Part shown: one piece after another, positions 33,529 through 42,113 of the stretch
How the letters are laid out: every line of letters starts with the position of its first letter
Position numbering within the stretch: the stretch's first letter is position 1
From: Methanothrix soehngenii GP6
GTDB lineage: Archaea > Halobacteriota > Methanosarcinia > Methanotrichales > Methanotrichaceae
NCBI RefSeq assembly: GCF_000204415.1
Contig: NC_015416.1
Location: 1,240,001-1,304,000, forward strand
DNA: 64,000 bases
Direction of reading: 5' to 3'
Translations under genes and position numbers: made by a program
The notes under the pieces: model-generated
The model's input: only the letters and a program-made list of their open reading frames with translations
Told to the model about the DNA's origin: nothing
Databases searched by the model: none

Positions 33529-33658
33529 GCCAAGAGCCCCTTGTGCTCGCCCTTCATGAACCTTTCGGTCTGAATGAGGAAAAAGAGGTGGGATAAGGTT
33601 TTCAGCAAAATTGGCAAGCAAACCACGACCCATGGCGACCCTTGCTCAACGGTTTTGC

Positions 33659-34822
33659 TCAGTGGCTTTGCTCAATAGCCTGCTCATAGACCTTTTCCGT
33701 ACTCTCAGCTATGTGATCCCAGGAGAACTCGCTCTCTATCCTGGTCCAACCGGCCCGGGCCAGGTGTTTCATCTCTTTCGGATTGCTGATAATCCGGTTT
33801 ATGCACCAGGCTATGGACTCGGGCTGGATATAAGCCAGCAGCCCATCCTGGAAGTTGTTGATTATGCTCACCGCATCAGTGGCCACCACCGGCTTGCAGG
33901 CGTCCCATGCCTCCAGCACGACCACTCCAAAGGGCTCGTTGCGAGAGGGAACGCACATCATATCGCAGGCATTGATCAGCATCTGCTTCTCCGCACTGGA
34001 TGTGTACCCCAGGAACCGGCAGGAATCTGCGATGCCTAGATAGCGAGCCTTTTGCTCGCATTCCGATCTCATGCCCCCCTCGCCGATGAAGACGAAACAG
34101 ACATCTGGTCTATTTCTCAGCACCTGAGGTATGGCCTCCACCAGCAGGTCCGGCCCCTTCTGGACGCTCATCCTGCCGCAGAAGAGCACCACAGGGGCCA
34201 GGGGATGGATGCCGTACTTCTCCTTGATCCGGCCGGCGTCTACGCCTCTCCGCATCTTGCCCACGATAATGCCATTGGGAATGATGGGAATCTTGTCCTT
34301 GGGCAGGCTGTAGATCTGCATCAGCTCGTCCTGCATCCTCCTGGTGGTCACAATAACCTTAGCCGCCTCATAGCATCCCTGCCACTCTCGATGAGATATC
34401 TCCTCGGATATGCCGTATCCAAAGGTGTTCCCGTTCCTACCCCATTCAGTGCTATGCATGGTCAGCAGGAAGGGCAGATGATAGTCGCTCTTTATTCGGG
34501 TCAGGGCTAGGACGGGATGCCAGTCATGGCCGTGCACTACATCGAAGTTGCCGAAGAGCTGCTGCACCGCACCGAAACGATGATAGAGGGCATCGCACAT
34601 CCGGTTCATCTGATCGACGATATCGCCATGGTCGTCTACATCAGCCCGCTGGTAGTGCACCCCGTTTATCTTGTCATAGGACTCAAAGTCCCCTCTTCGG
34701 GTAAAAATATGGACCTCATGGCCCCGCCTGGCCAGCGCTTCCGATAGCTCTGAGACATGAGGGGCAACGCCACCTACTTTTATTGAATACAGACTCTCCC
34801 AGGAGAGCATTCCAATTCGCAT
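33659..34822 (-). CDS. Glycosyltransferase family 4, alpha-glucan synthase-like
   Basis: The 387-residue GT-B enzyme starts MRIGMLSWESLYSIKVGGVAPHVSELSEAL with the acceptor-loop Gly pair. It has DVVHGHDWHPVLAL and MHSTEWGR in the N-terminal domain, and FCGRMSVQKGPDLLVEAI and NEPFGVVVLEAWDACKPVV (E-x7-E type) in the donor domain. These features resemble archaeal maltose-1-phosphate or glycogen-related transferases, but the product is not determined. It lies near galT, a second GT4 and glycogen synthase. The 208 bases upstream hold a leader with a CATGCT/AGCATG hairpin at 34856-34871 and an AT-rich promoter. GGTGA lies four bases before the ATG. Confidence 0.88.
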   Translation of the reverse strand: MRIGMLSWESLYSIKVGGVAPHVSELSEALARRGHEVHIFTRRGDFESYDKINGVHYQRADVDDHGDIVDQMNRMCDALYHRFGAVQQLFGNFDVVHGHDWHPVLALTRIKSDYHLPFLLTMHSTEWGRNGNTFGYGISEEISHREWQGCYEAAKVIVTTRRMQDELMQIYSLPKDKIPIIPNGIIVGKMRRGVDAGRIKEKYGIHPLAPVVLFCGRMSVQKGPDLLVEAIPQVLRNRPDVCFVFIGEGGMRSECEQKARYLGIADSCRFLGYTSSAEKQMLINACDMMCVPSRNEPFGVVVLEAWDACKPVVATDAVSIINNFQDGLLAYIQPESIAWCINRIISNPKEMKHLARAGWTRIESEFSWDHIAESTEKVYEQAIEQSH

Positions 34823-35030
34823 CTATTCACCATTCATCCCTAAAGGCATCCAGCGCATGCTGCCGAGCATGTTGCAGATTGTGCGCAGGTCGTTCTGCTG
34901 AGCGTATTGCTGAAAGGATGCCAAATTATTATCAGTACGACCATTTTTTTGCTATCGTTTCTTATTGTTTGCCTGTTTAAAAGCATTTCAAGCTGATCAA
35001 ATCCTTAAATCACTTAAGTCCGATAATTCA

Positions 35031-36014
35031 TTAATCTTTCGGCGGCAGGCAAAAATTTCTCAATTCTGCTGCTGCCAATTCCGGGGGAACGGGATTCACA
35101 TATATACCTGAACTCCTCTCAAAGCCTGCTATCCTGGAGACTATGGGCTGGATCCTGATGTTGAAGTGATACTCTTTTGGAAGCTGGAAGATCATCAGGT
35201 TGTAGGGGGGATCGTCCAGGGTGGAATAGAGGATCCGAAGGATCTCTGCCAGCATACTGGCCAGGCTTTTTTGTTCTTCGTCCCTCAAATCCGCCAGGTT
35301 TCCCAAATGCCTTTTAGGTAGAATCCAGGTCTCATAGGGCATAAGAGAGTAGAAGGGGGCAAATAGGATCCAGTGATTGTTCTCGGCGACGAGCCGGCAT
35401 GACGCACTCTCTCGGTCCACGATATTGCAGTAAGGGCAGAAGGATGACCTGGATATGGCCTCCTCCTCTCTCTTCATCTGCGGGGGTAGAAAGGGAAGGG
35501 TGATGAGCTGAGAATGGCTGTGGGATAGCGAGGCCCCCGATTCTTTGCCCCAGTTTTTAAAGATGGTGATATATTTCACATCCTCATGGGTGGAATAGCG
35601 TCGGTAACGATCGGTGTAGGCCGAAACGAGCATCTCCAGGTGTTTTTTGCCGAAATCCCTCGGATTTTTGCGGTGGTCTCTTGAATCCACAATCACCTCG
35701 TGATATCCCTGGCCGGGCAGGGATATCCATTCTGCCGCCGGAGGCTCGGGCCTGGGGATCATGGTGGGATAAGCATTGAGAAACACTCTGATCTGCCAGA
35801 GATCTGATCCAGTTTCATCCTGGAGCAGGATGCCATCGTCGGTGTAGGCGGCGATGGTGGGCGGAGTCCTATCCTCGTGGCCCGGGCAAAAAGGGCAGTC
35901 CTTTTCGTCTCCTGGGACCGCCTTAGCCACCAGGAAATCTGAGGGCCTTTTGTTGCGTTCGGCGGCGATGATGCAGTACTCTTCCAGAAAATAGTGCCGT
36001 CTGATCTCGGGCAT
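35031..36014 (-). CDS. galT: Galactose-1-phosphate uridylyltransferase-like nucleotidyltransferase
   Basis: The 327-residue HIT-superfamily protein has the zinc-site Cys pair in DCPFCPGHEDRTPPTI and a second CPYCNIVDRE. The catalytic SGASLSHSHSQLITLPF carries the His-x-His-x-Gln motif in which the second His carries UMP or another nucleotide. GalT exchanges sugar 1-phosphates on UDP; archaeal members may use other sugars or ADP. The gene starts two bases after the upstream GT4 stop, so the two form an operon on minus. The role here is probably supply or recovery of activated hexose for glucan metabolism. Confidence 0.88.
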   Translation of the reverse strand: MPEIRRHYFLEEYCIIAAERNKRPSDFLVAKAVPGDEKDCPFCPGHEDRTPPTIAAYTDDGILLQDETGSDLWQIRVFLNAYPTMIPRPEPPAAEWISLPGQGYHEVIVDSRDHRKNPRDFGKKHLEMLVSAYTDRYRRYSTHEDVKYITIFKNWGKESGASLSHSHSQLITLPFLPPQMKREEEAISRSSFCPYCNIVDRESASCRLVAENNHWILFAPFYSLMPYETWILPKRHLGNLADLRDEEQKSLASMLAEILRILYSTLDDPPYNLMIFQLPKEYHFNIRIQPIVSRIAGFERSSGIYVNPVPPELAAAELRNFCLPPKD

Positions 36015-36016
36015 GC

Positions 36017-37264
36017 CTATAATCCCTCTGATCTCTTTCTGAAAAACGCGATTGCCTCCTCGTAGATGGCCAGGGTGCTCTCCGCTGCCTTCTGCCAGCT
36101 GAAGTTGGTTTGGGCTCTCTTTCTGGCGTTTTTTCCCCAGGACAGGAGACGTTCTTTATCCTCCAGGGCGAGGTTGATTCCCCAGGCCAGATCGGCTGGA
36201 TCGCGGGCATTGACATGAACCCCCGTCGGCTCATCTTCAGCCGGATTCTTGACGATCTCCGCCAGGCCGCTGGTGCCTGCCGCCCCTACCACAGCCGCCT
36301 TGCCCATGGCCGCTGCCTCAAGGGCCACTATTCCGAACGGCTCATACAGGCTGGGAAATACGCATAGGTCGGCAAGGGCATAGTGAAGCCTCTTCTCCTC
36401 GGCATCGACGAAATCGGTGACGAGAGTTATATTGCCCTGCCGCTCAGCCTCTACTTTAGCCCATCCATCCAGGCTGCCGACCCCCAGCACCAGGAGCTTA
36501 ACCCTATTGTACTCCGACTGAACACTGGGCAGGGCGGAGAAGAGCTCTCTGATACCTTTGACCGGCTCCAGCCGTCCTACGAAGAGAATTACGATATCAT
36601 CCTCATCAAAGCCGTATCTCTCTCTCAAAGCAACCAGGGATTCTCGATCTACCTTTTCAGGATCGAAGAACTCGCAGTCCACTCCATGATAGCAGACCCG
36701 GATTTTGTCCTCAGAAATCCCCTGACCGGCCAGCTCCCTTTTCATGGCCTCGGATACGGTTATCACCAGGTCTGCTACCTCTAGGCCCTTGTGCTCTAGA
36801 GCCACGATTTGCGGGTTAGGATTTGAGGACCGGCCGGTCTCCAGGCCATGGACATGATAAATCAGTGGAGTCCCTTCTCTCCTGGCAGCCATGCCACCAG
36901 GGAGGGCCAGCCAGTCATGGGAGACGAGCAGATCAAAACGATCCTCTTCTTTCAGATGGTCAAGAGCGAGCTGGTTGTAGCTGAACAGGTTGAGCAGATA
37001 ATCCAAGCCCTGACCCCACCGCAAGGTCTGGGGGGAGAGAAAGATCTCCATTCCGTCCCTCATCGCAAGGGGCATCTCTCGGAAGACATCCACCCCGACC
37101 AGCATCTCATGCCTGGGAGACTCCTTCGAACCCCAGGAGAAGACGGTGACCTTCTGGCCAAGGGCAACCAAAGAGCGAGATATGTTATCTGCATAGACCC
37201 CCAGCCCACCATAGACTAGGGGGGGGTACTCGGTGCTGAAATAGGCGATTCGCATTGACTTCAA
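36017..37264 (-). CDS. Glycosyltransferase family 4, glycogen synthase-like
   Basis: The 415-residue enzyme begins MRIAYFSTEYPPLVYGGLGVYADNISRSL, the KxGG-like acceptor loop of starch/glycogen synthase relatives. It continues with FDLLVSHDWLALPGGMAAR, FVGRLEPVKGIRELFSAL and EPFGIVALEAAAMGKAAVV (E-x7-E). A TTG at 37264 has AGGAG nine bases upstream, so it is preferred to the ATG at 37255, although both give the same protein core. TTAAAATAA about 30 bases further upstream is the likely TATA box. It is the promoter-proximal gene of a pair with galT. Donor (ADP- or UDP-glucose) is not known. Confidence 0.88.
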   Translation of the reverse strand: MKSMRIAYFSTEYPPLVYGGLGVYADNISRSLVALGQKVTVFSWGSKESPRHEMLVGVDVFREMPLAMRDGMEIFLSPQTLRWGQGLDYLLNLFSYNQLALDHLKEEDRFDLLVSHDWLALPGGMAARREGTPLIYHVHGLETGRSSNPNPQIVALEHKGLEVADLVITVSEAMKRELAGQGISEDKIRVCYHGVDCEFFDPEKVDRESLVALRERYGFDEDDIVILFVGRLEPVKGIRELFSALPSVQSEYNRVKLLVLGVGSLDGWAKVEAERQGNITLVTDFVDAEEKRLHYALADLCVFPSLYEPFGIVALEAAAMGKAAVVGAAGTSGLAEIVKNPAEDEPTGVHVNARDPADLAWGINLALEDKERLLSWGKNARKRAQTNFSWQKAAESTLAIYEEAIAFFRKRSEGL

Positions 37265-37320
37265 TCGATGTCACTCCTGATGATGGTTTATTTTAATTCA
37301 GACCGGAATTTTATCCGAGG

Positions 37321-39105
37321 TCAGACGGTCAGATTTTTATAATACTCCATTACGGGCTGGTCCCAACTGAACTGCCTGGCCAGGGAGAACGACTCCTCGC
37401 ACAGCAGCCGGTATTTCACATCGTCCTCCAGATAGGTCCGGGAGAAGTAATCCAGAGCTAGGGCATAGTCCATAACCGTCTCCTGAGGCTGCAGTTCGAT
37501 GTTGTCCACAACTACAACCCCACCCAGCCCTGGCACCCGATGCTCGACCTTTTTCAGGGCATCGCTGAATCCTGCGCTCCGGCTGACGATGCTGGGGGTT
37601 CCTTCCCTTCCCGCCTCCAATGCGGTGAGAAGAAAGGGTTCGTACTGTGAGGGGAAGATGCCAGCGACGCAGCCGGCCATGACCTCGTCCGTTCTCATTC
37701 CCAGGCCGCCGTCATTCGGTCCCAGCCATTGGGGATACAGAACGGCAGCCACCGATCTCCGGCCGGAGATCAGCTCATCCTTGTTGAGCCGTCGATCATT
37801 GATCATATTCTCCAGGCGGATCTCATCGCCCAACAGAACCTCTATGGGAAGGTTGATGGGAAAGCCCTCGGGAAGCTTATCCTTGGATTTGGGCCCATGG
37901 GAGGCGATGAGGAAGCACACCACCCGAGTCTGATCTGCATGTCGCTGTCCCATCATTCTGTGCCGCAGGAGATGATCCTGAAGCACCAGGGCATCGAGAA
38001 GCTGAGGATAACCTTTGTTCTCTATCTCTATCCTGGAAATGGAGAATACGGGAATGATATTTTCCCTCTCCGGGCAGCTGCCCTCGCAGTTCTTATAGAG
38101 GTTATTGATGATGAAATCCTGAATCCGTGCCCGGCAGCGCTCCTTCTTATTCCAATCGATTCGATCGACCCTAACATCGATTCCATTGCGAATGACGACC
38201 CCTTTCATGCGGTAAAAGAGCATTGCCTCCTTCATCGTCGAGTCGCCCACGAATGTGACCCCATCGGCATAGCGGGCCAGCGCCTCCAGAGCGGCAAAGC
38301 CCAGAGGGGTTCCAGGTTCCATTTTTGAGTCATTCTTTCTGATCTTCTCCAGCGACCGGTAGCCTGCCGTCCTGCCGGGAACGGTTGCATGGAAGGTGCA
38401 GAGAGTTCTTACCGGAATGCCCAGCTTCTCCAGCCTGGCGGCGGCATAGAAGATCCCAAACTCATGGCAGTGCAGTGAGGCCCTCACCCTGGGCATAACC
38501 GACCGGGCAAACTCGACCACCGCCTTATCTGCATACTTCTTTGTGCTCTCCTCAGGTGACTGAGCGAGGATACGCACCAGCTCCGAGACCGCATAGGAGA
38601 GGTTTAAATAGTGATTATACTCCCAGCCATAGTGCTCCTTCTCAAATCTCATTGAGTCCAGTCCCAATAGATCGAAGGCCTCTGTCTTAATGGCATTATT
38701 CAATGTCATCTCTCGGTCCTTCCAGCGCACCAATCGAGACTGATAGTAATTGGTATTAAACAGAACATAGCCGATGGGAACGCTTTCCTCGACCCGTTGG
38801 CCGGTGACGCTCTCCATTCCCAGGGAGTTCAACTCCGCCAGGGTTAGGGCGAGCTCCTCACCCATGTCCAGCCGGTTGAGTGCCGATATGTCCGTCACCC
38901 GGTTTCGGCCGGTATTCCAATCCGATCCGGCAGTGGGATAGTTGGGGCCGACCACCAGGATACGAAATTCGCTATCTAATTCCCCTTTAGCCACCAGACG
39001 GGCGAGGGTCGTGGCCTCGGCATCCACCACATTCCATATGCCTCCCATTTTATTGGAGACGGGGCCCGCTTCCTCTGCTGCCAGGATGATCCACCTTTCT
39101 ATCAT
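37321..39105 (-). CDS. Glycogen synthase, GT3-like (eukaryote-type)
   Basis: The 594-residue protein has the N-terminal EEAGPVSNKMGGIWNVV, RASLHCHEFGIFYAAARLEKLG, TLCTFHATVPGRTAGY and later GLGMRTDEVMAGCVAGIFPSQYEPFLLTALEAGREG. This matches GT3 glycogen synthases of animals and yeast more than bacterial GlgA, including the paired Glu in the donor site. It elongates alpha-1,4-glucan from a nucleotide glucose. The ATG at 39105 is chosen because GAGGTT lies three to four bases upstream; a start at 39150 would overlap the KaiC-like gene. It follows that gene by seven bases. Confidence 0.88.
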   Translation of the reverse strand: MIERWIILAAEEAGPVSNKMGGIWNVVDAEATTLARLVAKGELDSEFRILVVGPNYPTAGSDWNTGRNRVTDISALNRLDMGEELALTLAELNSLGMESVTGQRVEESVPIGYVLFNTNYYQSRLVRWKDREMTLNNAIKTEAFDLLGLDSMRFEKEHYGWEYNHYLNLSYAVSELVRILAQSPEESTKKYADKAVVEFARSVMPRVRASLHCHEFGIFYAAARLEKLGIPVRTLCTFHATVPGRTAGYRSLEKIRKNDSKMEPGTPLGFAALEALARYADGVTFVGDSTMKEAMLFYRMKGVVIRNGIDVRVDRIDWNKKERCRARIQDFIINNLYKNCEGSCPERENIIPVFSISRIEIENKGYPQLLDALVLQDHLLRHRMMGQRHADQTRVVCFLIASHGPKSKDKLPEGFPINLPIEVLLGDEIRLENMINDRRLNKDELISGRRSVAAVLYPQWLGPNDGGLGMRTDEVMAGCVAGIFPSQYEPFLLTALEAGREGTPSIVSRSAGFSDALKKVEHRVPGLGGVVVVDNIELQPQETVMDYALALDYFSRTYLEDDVKYRLLCEESFSLARQFSWDQPVMEYYKNLTV

Positions 39106-39112
39106 TCTAACC

Positions 39113-39841
39113 TCATGGATAAGGGGAGAGCGTTGATACGGAGATGCCATCGTCCGATATGTCCAGCACCCGGATGCTATTAGCGATCTTCGAGCCCCTC
39201 ATCTTCATTACATAGATCGATCTGATGAGCGTATTGCCTATTCTCTCCCGGTTCAGCATGGTGGCGGAGTCTGCTCCATACTCCAGGAACTGATTGGTGC
39301 CAAAAGCGGTGCCTATGGTGACCAAGCAGGTCACTCCGCTGGAACGGATGGTGCCGAAGAGGTCATCCGTCAGCGAACGGATCTTGAAGGGCGCTTCTAC
39401 CGCCATAAAAAATGCAGTCAGATCGTCGATGAATAGCCTTTTAGGCTTTTCTTCCTGCAGCTTTCTCTCCACAAGCTTTCTGAAGTTGATGAGAAAATCC
39501 ACCGGATCGACATCGATGCTCTTCTGCAGCCTGAGAACTGGGTCTGTAACGTCTATGAGGCTCAGCTTCCCATCATTTTCCAATGCGCCAAAGTCCCAGC
39601 CAAAGGAGGACATCATCTCCCGTCTCATGTATTCTGCGCTCTCAGAGGGTGTGATGATCATTCCCTTCTCCCCCTGTCCTATGCCATGGTGAATGAACTG
39701 GCTGGCGAAAACAGTCTTGCCGGTGCCTGAGGAACCGGTTATGGTATTTACAGTTCCTTGATGAAATCCGCCACCTACCATTTCATCAAAACCAGGTATG
39801 CCGGATTTCATTCTAGGAAATTTGCTGCCTTGTACTGCCAT
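39113..39841 (-). CDS. KaiC-like RecA-superfamily ATPase
   Basis: The 242-residue single-domain protein has SGIPGFDEMVGGGFHQGTVNTITGSSGTGKTVFASQF (Walker A GSSGTGKT with the KaiC GxPGFDE signature), RLFIDDLTAFFMAVEAP as Walker B, and a C-terminal RecA-like strand set with RGSKIANSIRVLDISDDGISV. Archaeal KaiC-like proteins are ATPases, some autophosphorylating, with regulatory roles. It has only one domain instead of the two of cyanobacterial KaiC. The ATG at 39841 follows GGGGTG. The gene is seven bases ahead of glycogen synthase and presumably co-transcribed with it. Confidence 0.88.
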   Translation of the reverse strand: MAVQGSKFPRMKSGIPGFDEMVGGGFHQGTVNTITGSSGTGKTVFASQFIHHGIGQGEKGMIITPSESAEYMRREMMSSFGWDFGALENDGKLSLIDVTDPVLRLQKSIDVDPVDFLINFRKLVERKLQEEKPKRLFIDDLTAFFMAVEAPFKIRSLTDDLFGTIRSSGVTCLVTIGTAFGTNQFLEYGADSATMLNRERIGNTLIRSIYVMKMRGSKIANSIRVLDISDDGISVSTLSPYP

Positions 39842-40011
39842 AATTAACACCCCTTGCAGCTCTTGCGCTTTAGTTTGCAGCGCCCGCTGCAGTTTATTTT
39901 CTCAATTATGCTAGTTAGCCCTTTCGGTTAAGCTTGCTGGTTATTCCGTCTGAAAATATGGGAATCTTCAGACAGATCACTGCTCAAGAAGCTTTAGGCT
40001 CCCGCCAGAGA

Positions 40012-41616
40012 TCAAAAGTCGAATAGGGACTTCTGCCTTTTCCCTGACTTGAAGGTGGATTCCTTGATATCCTTTTTGCCTTCATTAGCCTCACCCTCTG
40101 TCTTCCTTGGCCTGCCTCTTCTCCCAGGCTCTTTCGCCTCCGGTCCATTCAGCCCTGTTTCCGGGCGGTGAACGGAAGGGGCAGCAGACTGGCTGTCCTG
40201 CCCTGCCGGCGCCCTTGCAGGGTGACGAGTCTCATCATCTGGCAGGCCCTCCACAGAGAGCGTCTGGAGAAGGCCATCAGATCTCTTATTGAGGGTGGGT
40301 TGGCTGCTCTTCCGCCATGCCAGCTCTATCTCCTCGATCTGTTCTCTGCTTTGAATTCTCATCGCTTCCTCGAAGATGTTCTGCACCTTCTTTGTGCCAG
40401 GAGAGCTTCCCATGAGCAGAGCGATCTCCTCTGCGGTCAGATCCAACCGGGCGGCCAGTTGGGGAGCGCCTTTCTTGTCTTTGAGCAGCATTCCCACAAA
40501 GTCCATCAGCTCCGAGCGGGCGAAGGCGAGCGATACATGGCAGTGCCTGCCGATCTTTCTGGCGGCAGAGTCCCTTATCGATCTGACTTTGCGGGTCTGG
40601 CCCATCCTTCGCCACAGGCTGGGTGGACGGAAGGCCACATAACCATGCCTGCGCTCCTTCTTTGCCGCCTGCACTCCGCCGGTCATGAGATAGCTGGCAT
40701 AGCGCCACAGGCCGTAGTTCTGCCTCCGCCGTACCCTGCCCAGAAATATGTCGCTTCGAGCCAGGGTCTCGAAGCCCCGGAGGAGATCCTGGCCGGAGTA
40801 TGCCAGGGGCAGGTTCTCATCCACCCAGTTGATCAGATCCTCCGGGCTCTCGTCCAGATTATAGGACGCTTCCAGGGCCTCCTTGGCGTTATTGCCCTTG
40901 TAGATCACCTCCAGCACCCGGAAGATGGAGGATTTGACATCCCTCTGGGCAGTGGCCAGATCCTCTTCCCTGAGCGTCTCCTGGCCTTCGGCGGCTGCCT
41001 GCAGATCGTTGATCCCGGAGCGCATGTCTCCCCCTGCCCTCTCGGCGATCGTAACCAGCAGATCGGGATTGCAGTCTATGCCCTCAGCCTGGCAGATCGC
41101 CCTCAATGCCTGGGCGATGGTGGTGGAGCGCACCGACCGGAACTGAATTCCCCGGGTCGCATCTCGGAGTGACTTATCGATCTCATAGTACTCATTGGCA
41201 ATCAGTATCACTGGCTGGAGAGTATTCCTGACCAGGCGGAGCATGGCCGCTGCTCCGCCTCGGTCGGCAGTGCCATGGAGGTTGTCTGCTTCATCTAAAA
41301 TAACCAGCCTCGGTTTTCCGGAGAACGTCTGACTTCGCGATGCTGGAACGGCAATCTTCTCGATCATGCCTGCGGTGCGAGCATCTGAGGCATTCATCTC
41401 AATGTAATCCCAATCGAAATCATGTGCCAGGGCTAAAGCCGCCGAAGTCTTTCCCGTTCCCGCCGGGCCGTATAGAATGACCGCGCCGGTGATGGGCTCG
41501 CTTCTCTCCCAGGAGAGAGCCCACTCCCGCAGGTCGTCTATCGCCTTGCCATTGCCAAGAACCTGCTTGAGGGTGGCTGGACGATACTTCTCCGTCCACT
41601 TTAAAGGTGCGGGCAT
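40012..41616 (-). CDS. rfcL: Replication factor C large subunit (clamp loader)
   Basis: The 534-residue AAA+ subunit starts LKWTEKYRPATLKQVLGNGKAI. It has Walker A LYGPAGTGKTSAA, Walker B LVILDEADNLHG and a sensor region with LRDATRGIQFRSV, followed by the clamp-loader collar. A long polar linker then ends in the PCNA-interacting box QKSLFDF at the extreme C-terminus. It loads PCNA (encoded at 61.6 kb) onto primed DNA with the small subunit, which is not in the window. It begins immediately after the stop codon of the upstream FMN-binding protein gene with no gap, so the two are co-transcribed. Confidence 0.96.
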   Translation of the reverse strand: MPAPLKWTEKYRPATLKQVLGNGKAIDDLREWALSWERSEPITGAVILYGPAGTGKTSAALALAHDFDWDYIEMNASDARTAGMIEKIAVPASRSQTFSGKPRLVILDEADNLHGTADRGGAAAMLRLVRNTLQPVILIANEYYEIDKSLRDATRGIQFRSVRSTTIAQALRAICQAEGIDCNPDLLVTIAERAGGDMRSGINDLQAAAEGQETLREEDLATAQRDVKSSIFRVLEVIYKGNNAKEALEASYNLDESPEDLINWVDENLPLAYSGQDLLRGFETLARSDIFLGRVRRRQNYGLWRYASYLMTGGVQAAKKERRHGYVAFRPPSLWRRMGQTRKVRSIRDSAARKIGRHCHVSLAFARSELMDFVGMLLKDKKGAPQLAARLDLTAEEIALLMGSSPGTKKVQNIFEEAMRIQSREQIEEIELAWRKSSQPTLNKRSDGLLQTLSVEGLPDDETRHPARAPAGQDSQSAAPSVHRPETGLNGPEAKEPGRRGRPRKTEGEANEGKKDIKESTFKSGKRQKSLFDF

Positions 41617-42054
41617 CTACCAGACGCCCTCTCTTCCCGTCAGCTCATCGATGACAATCTCCCATATGGTCATATCCATCCTCTCCAGGTCCTGGCGTTG
41701 AAAGCTCTTGCCTCCATGGCCGCCCAAACCCTTTCTGGTGAAGACATCGAACATCCTCTGCTTGGCTTCTATGTCATCCGATAGCTCTGCCCTGCCGAAG
41801 GCATTGACGCTCGTCCATTTTCCCTTCTCCAGATGGTCTACCTGAAAGCAGATCCGCGGATTTTCAGCAGCATACTGGACCTTTCTTCCCATCCCACGGG
41901 AATGAAGGTAGATTTTGCCCTCGTGGTACACAAAGGACATTGGAACCACATAAGGCTGGTCTTCTCTGGATAGTCCTAGCCTGCCGTATCTGGCTGAGGA
42001 GAGGAGTGCTATGCATTCATCATCTGATAGCTCCCTGGGTTTCATGATCTGCAT
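41617..42054 (-). CDS. Pyridoxamine 5'-phosphate oxidase-like FMN-binding protein
   Basis: The 145-residue split-barrel protein has [35 protein letters not shown], then [36 protein letters not shown], typical of the general stress/NimA-like branch of flavin-binding PNPOx proteins. These bind FMN or F420 and reduce small molecules; the substrate here is unknown. The ATG at 42054 has GGAGG five bases upstream, so the longer start at 42084 is rejected. It is divergent from pycA, with about 60 bases between the starts. No functional link with the downstream rfcL is evident. Confidence 0.88.
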   Translation of the reverse strand: MQIMKPRELSDDECIALLSSARYGRLGLSREDQPYVVPMSFVYHEGKIYLHSRGMGRKVQYAAENPRICFQVDHLEKGKWTSVNAFGRAELSDDIEAKQRMFDVFTRKGLGGHGGKSFQRQDLERMDMTIWEIVIDELTGREGVW

Positions 42055-42113
42055 TTGGTCCTCCAGGTTTTTATCTTTTGCCAAAAAGGTTTTACCCTGG
42101 CAGAGACTTTCAT

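Noticed and set aside
40168-41172. Open frame of 334 codons on plus opposite rfcL
   Set aside because: It lies wholly antisense to a complete AAA+ clamp-loader gene. Its composition (many Leu, His, Gln and Pro) is what the reverse complement of rfcL gives.
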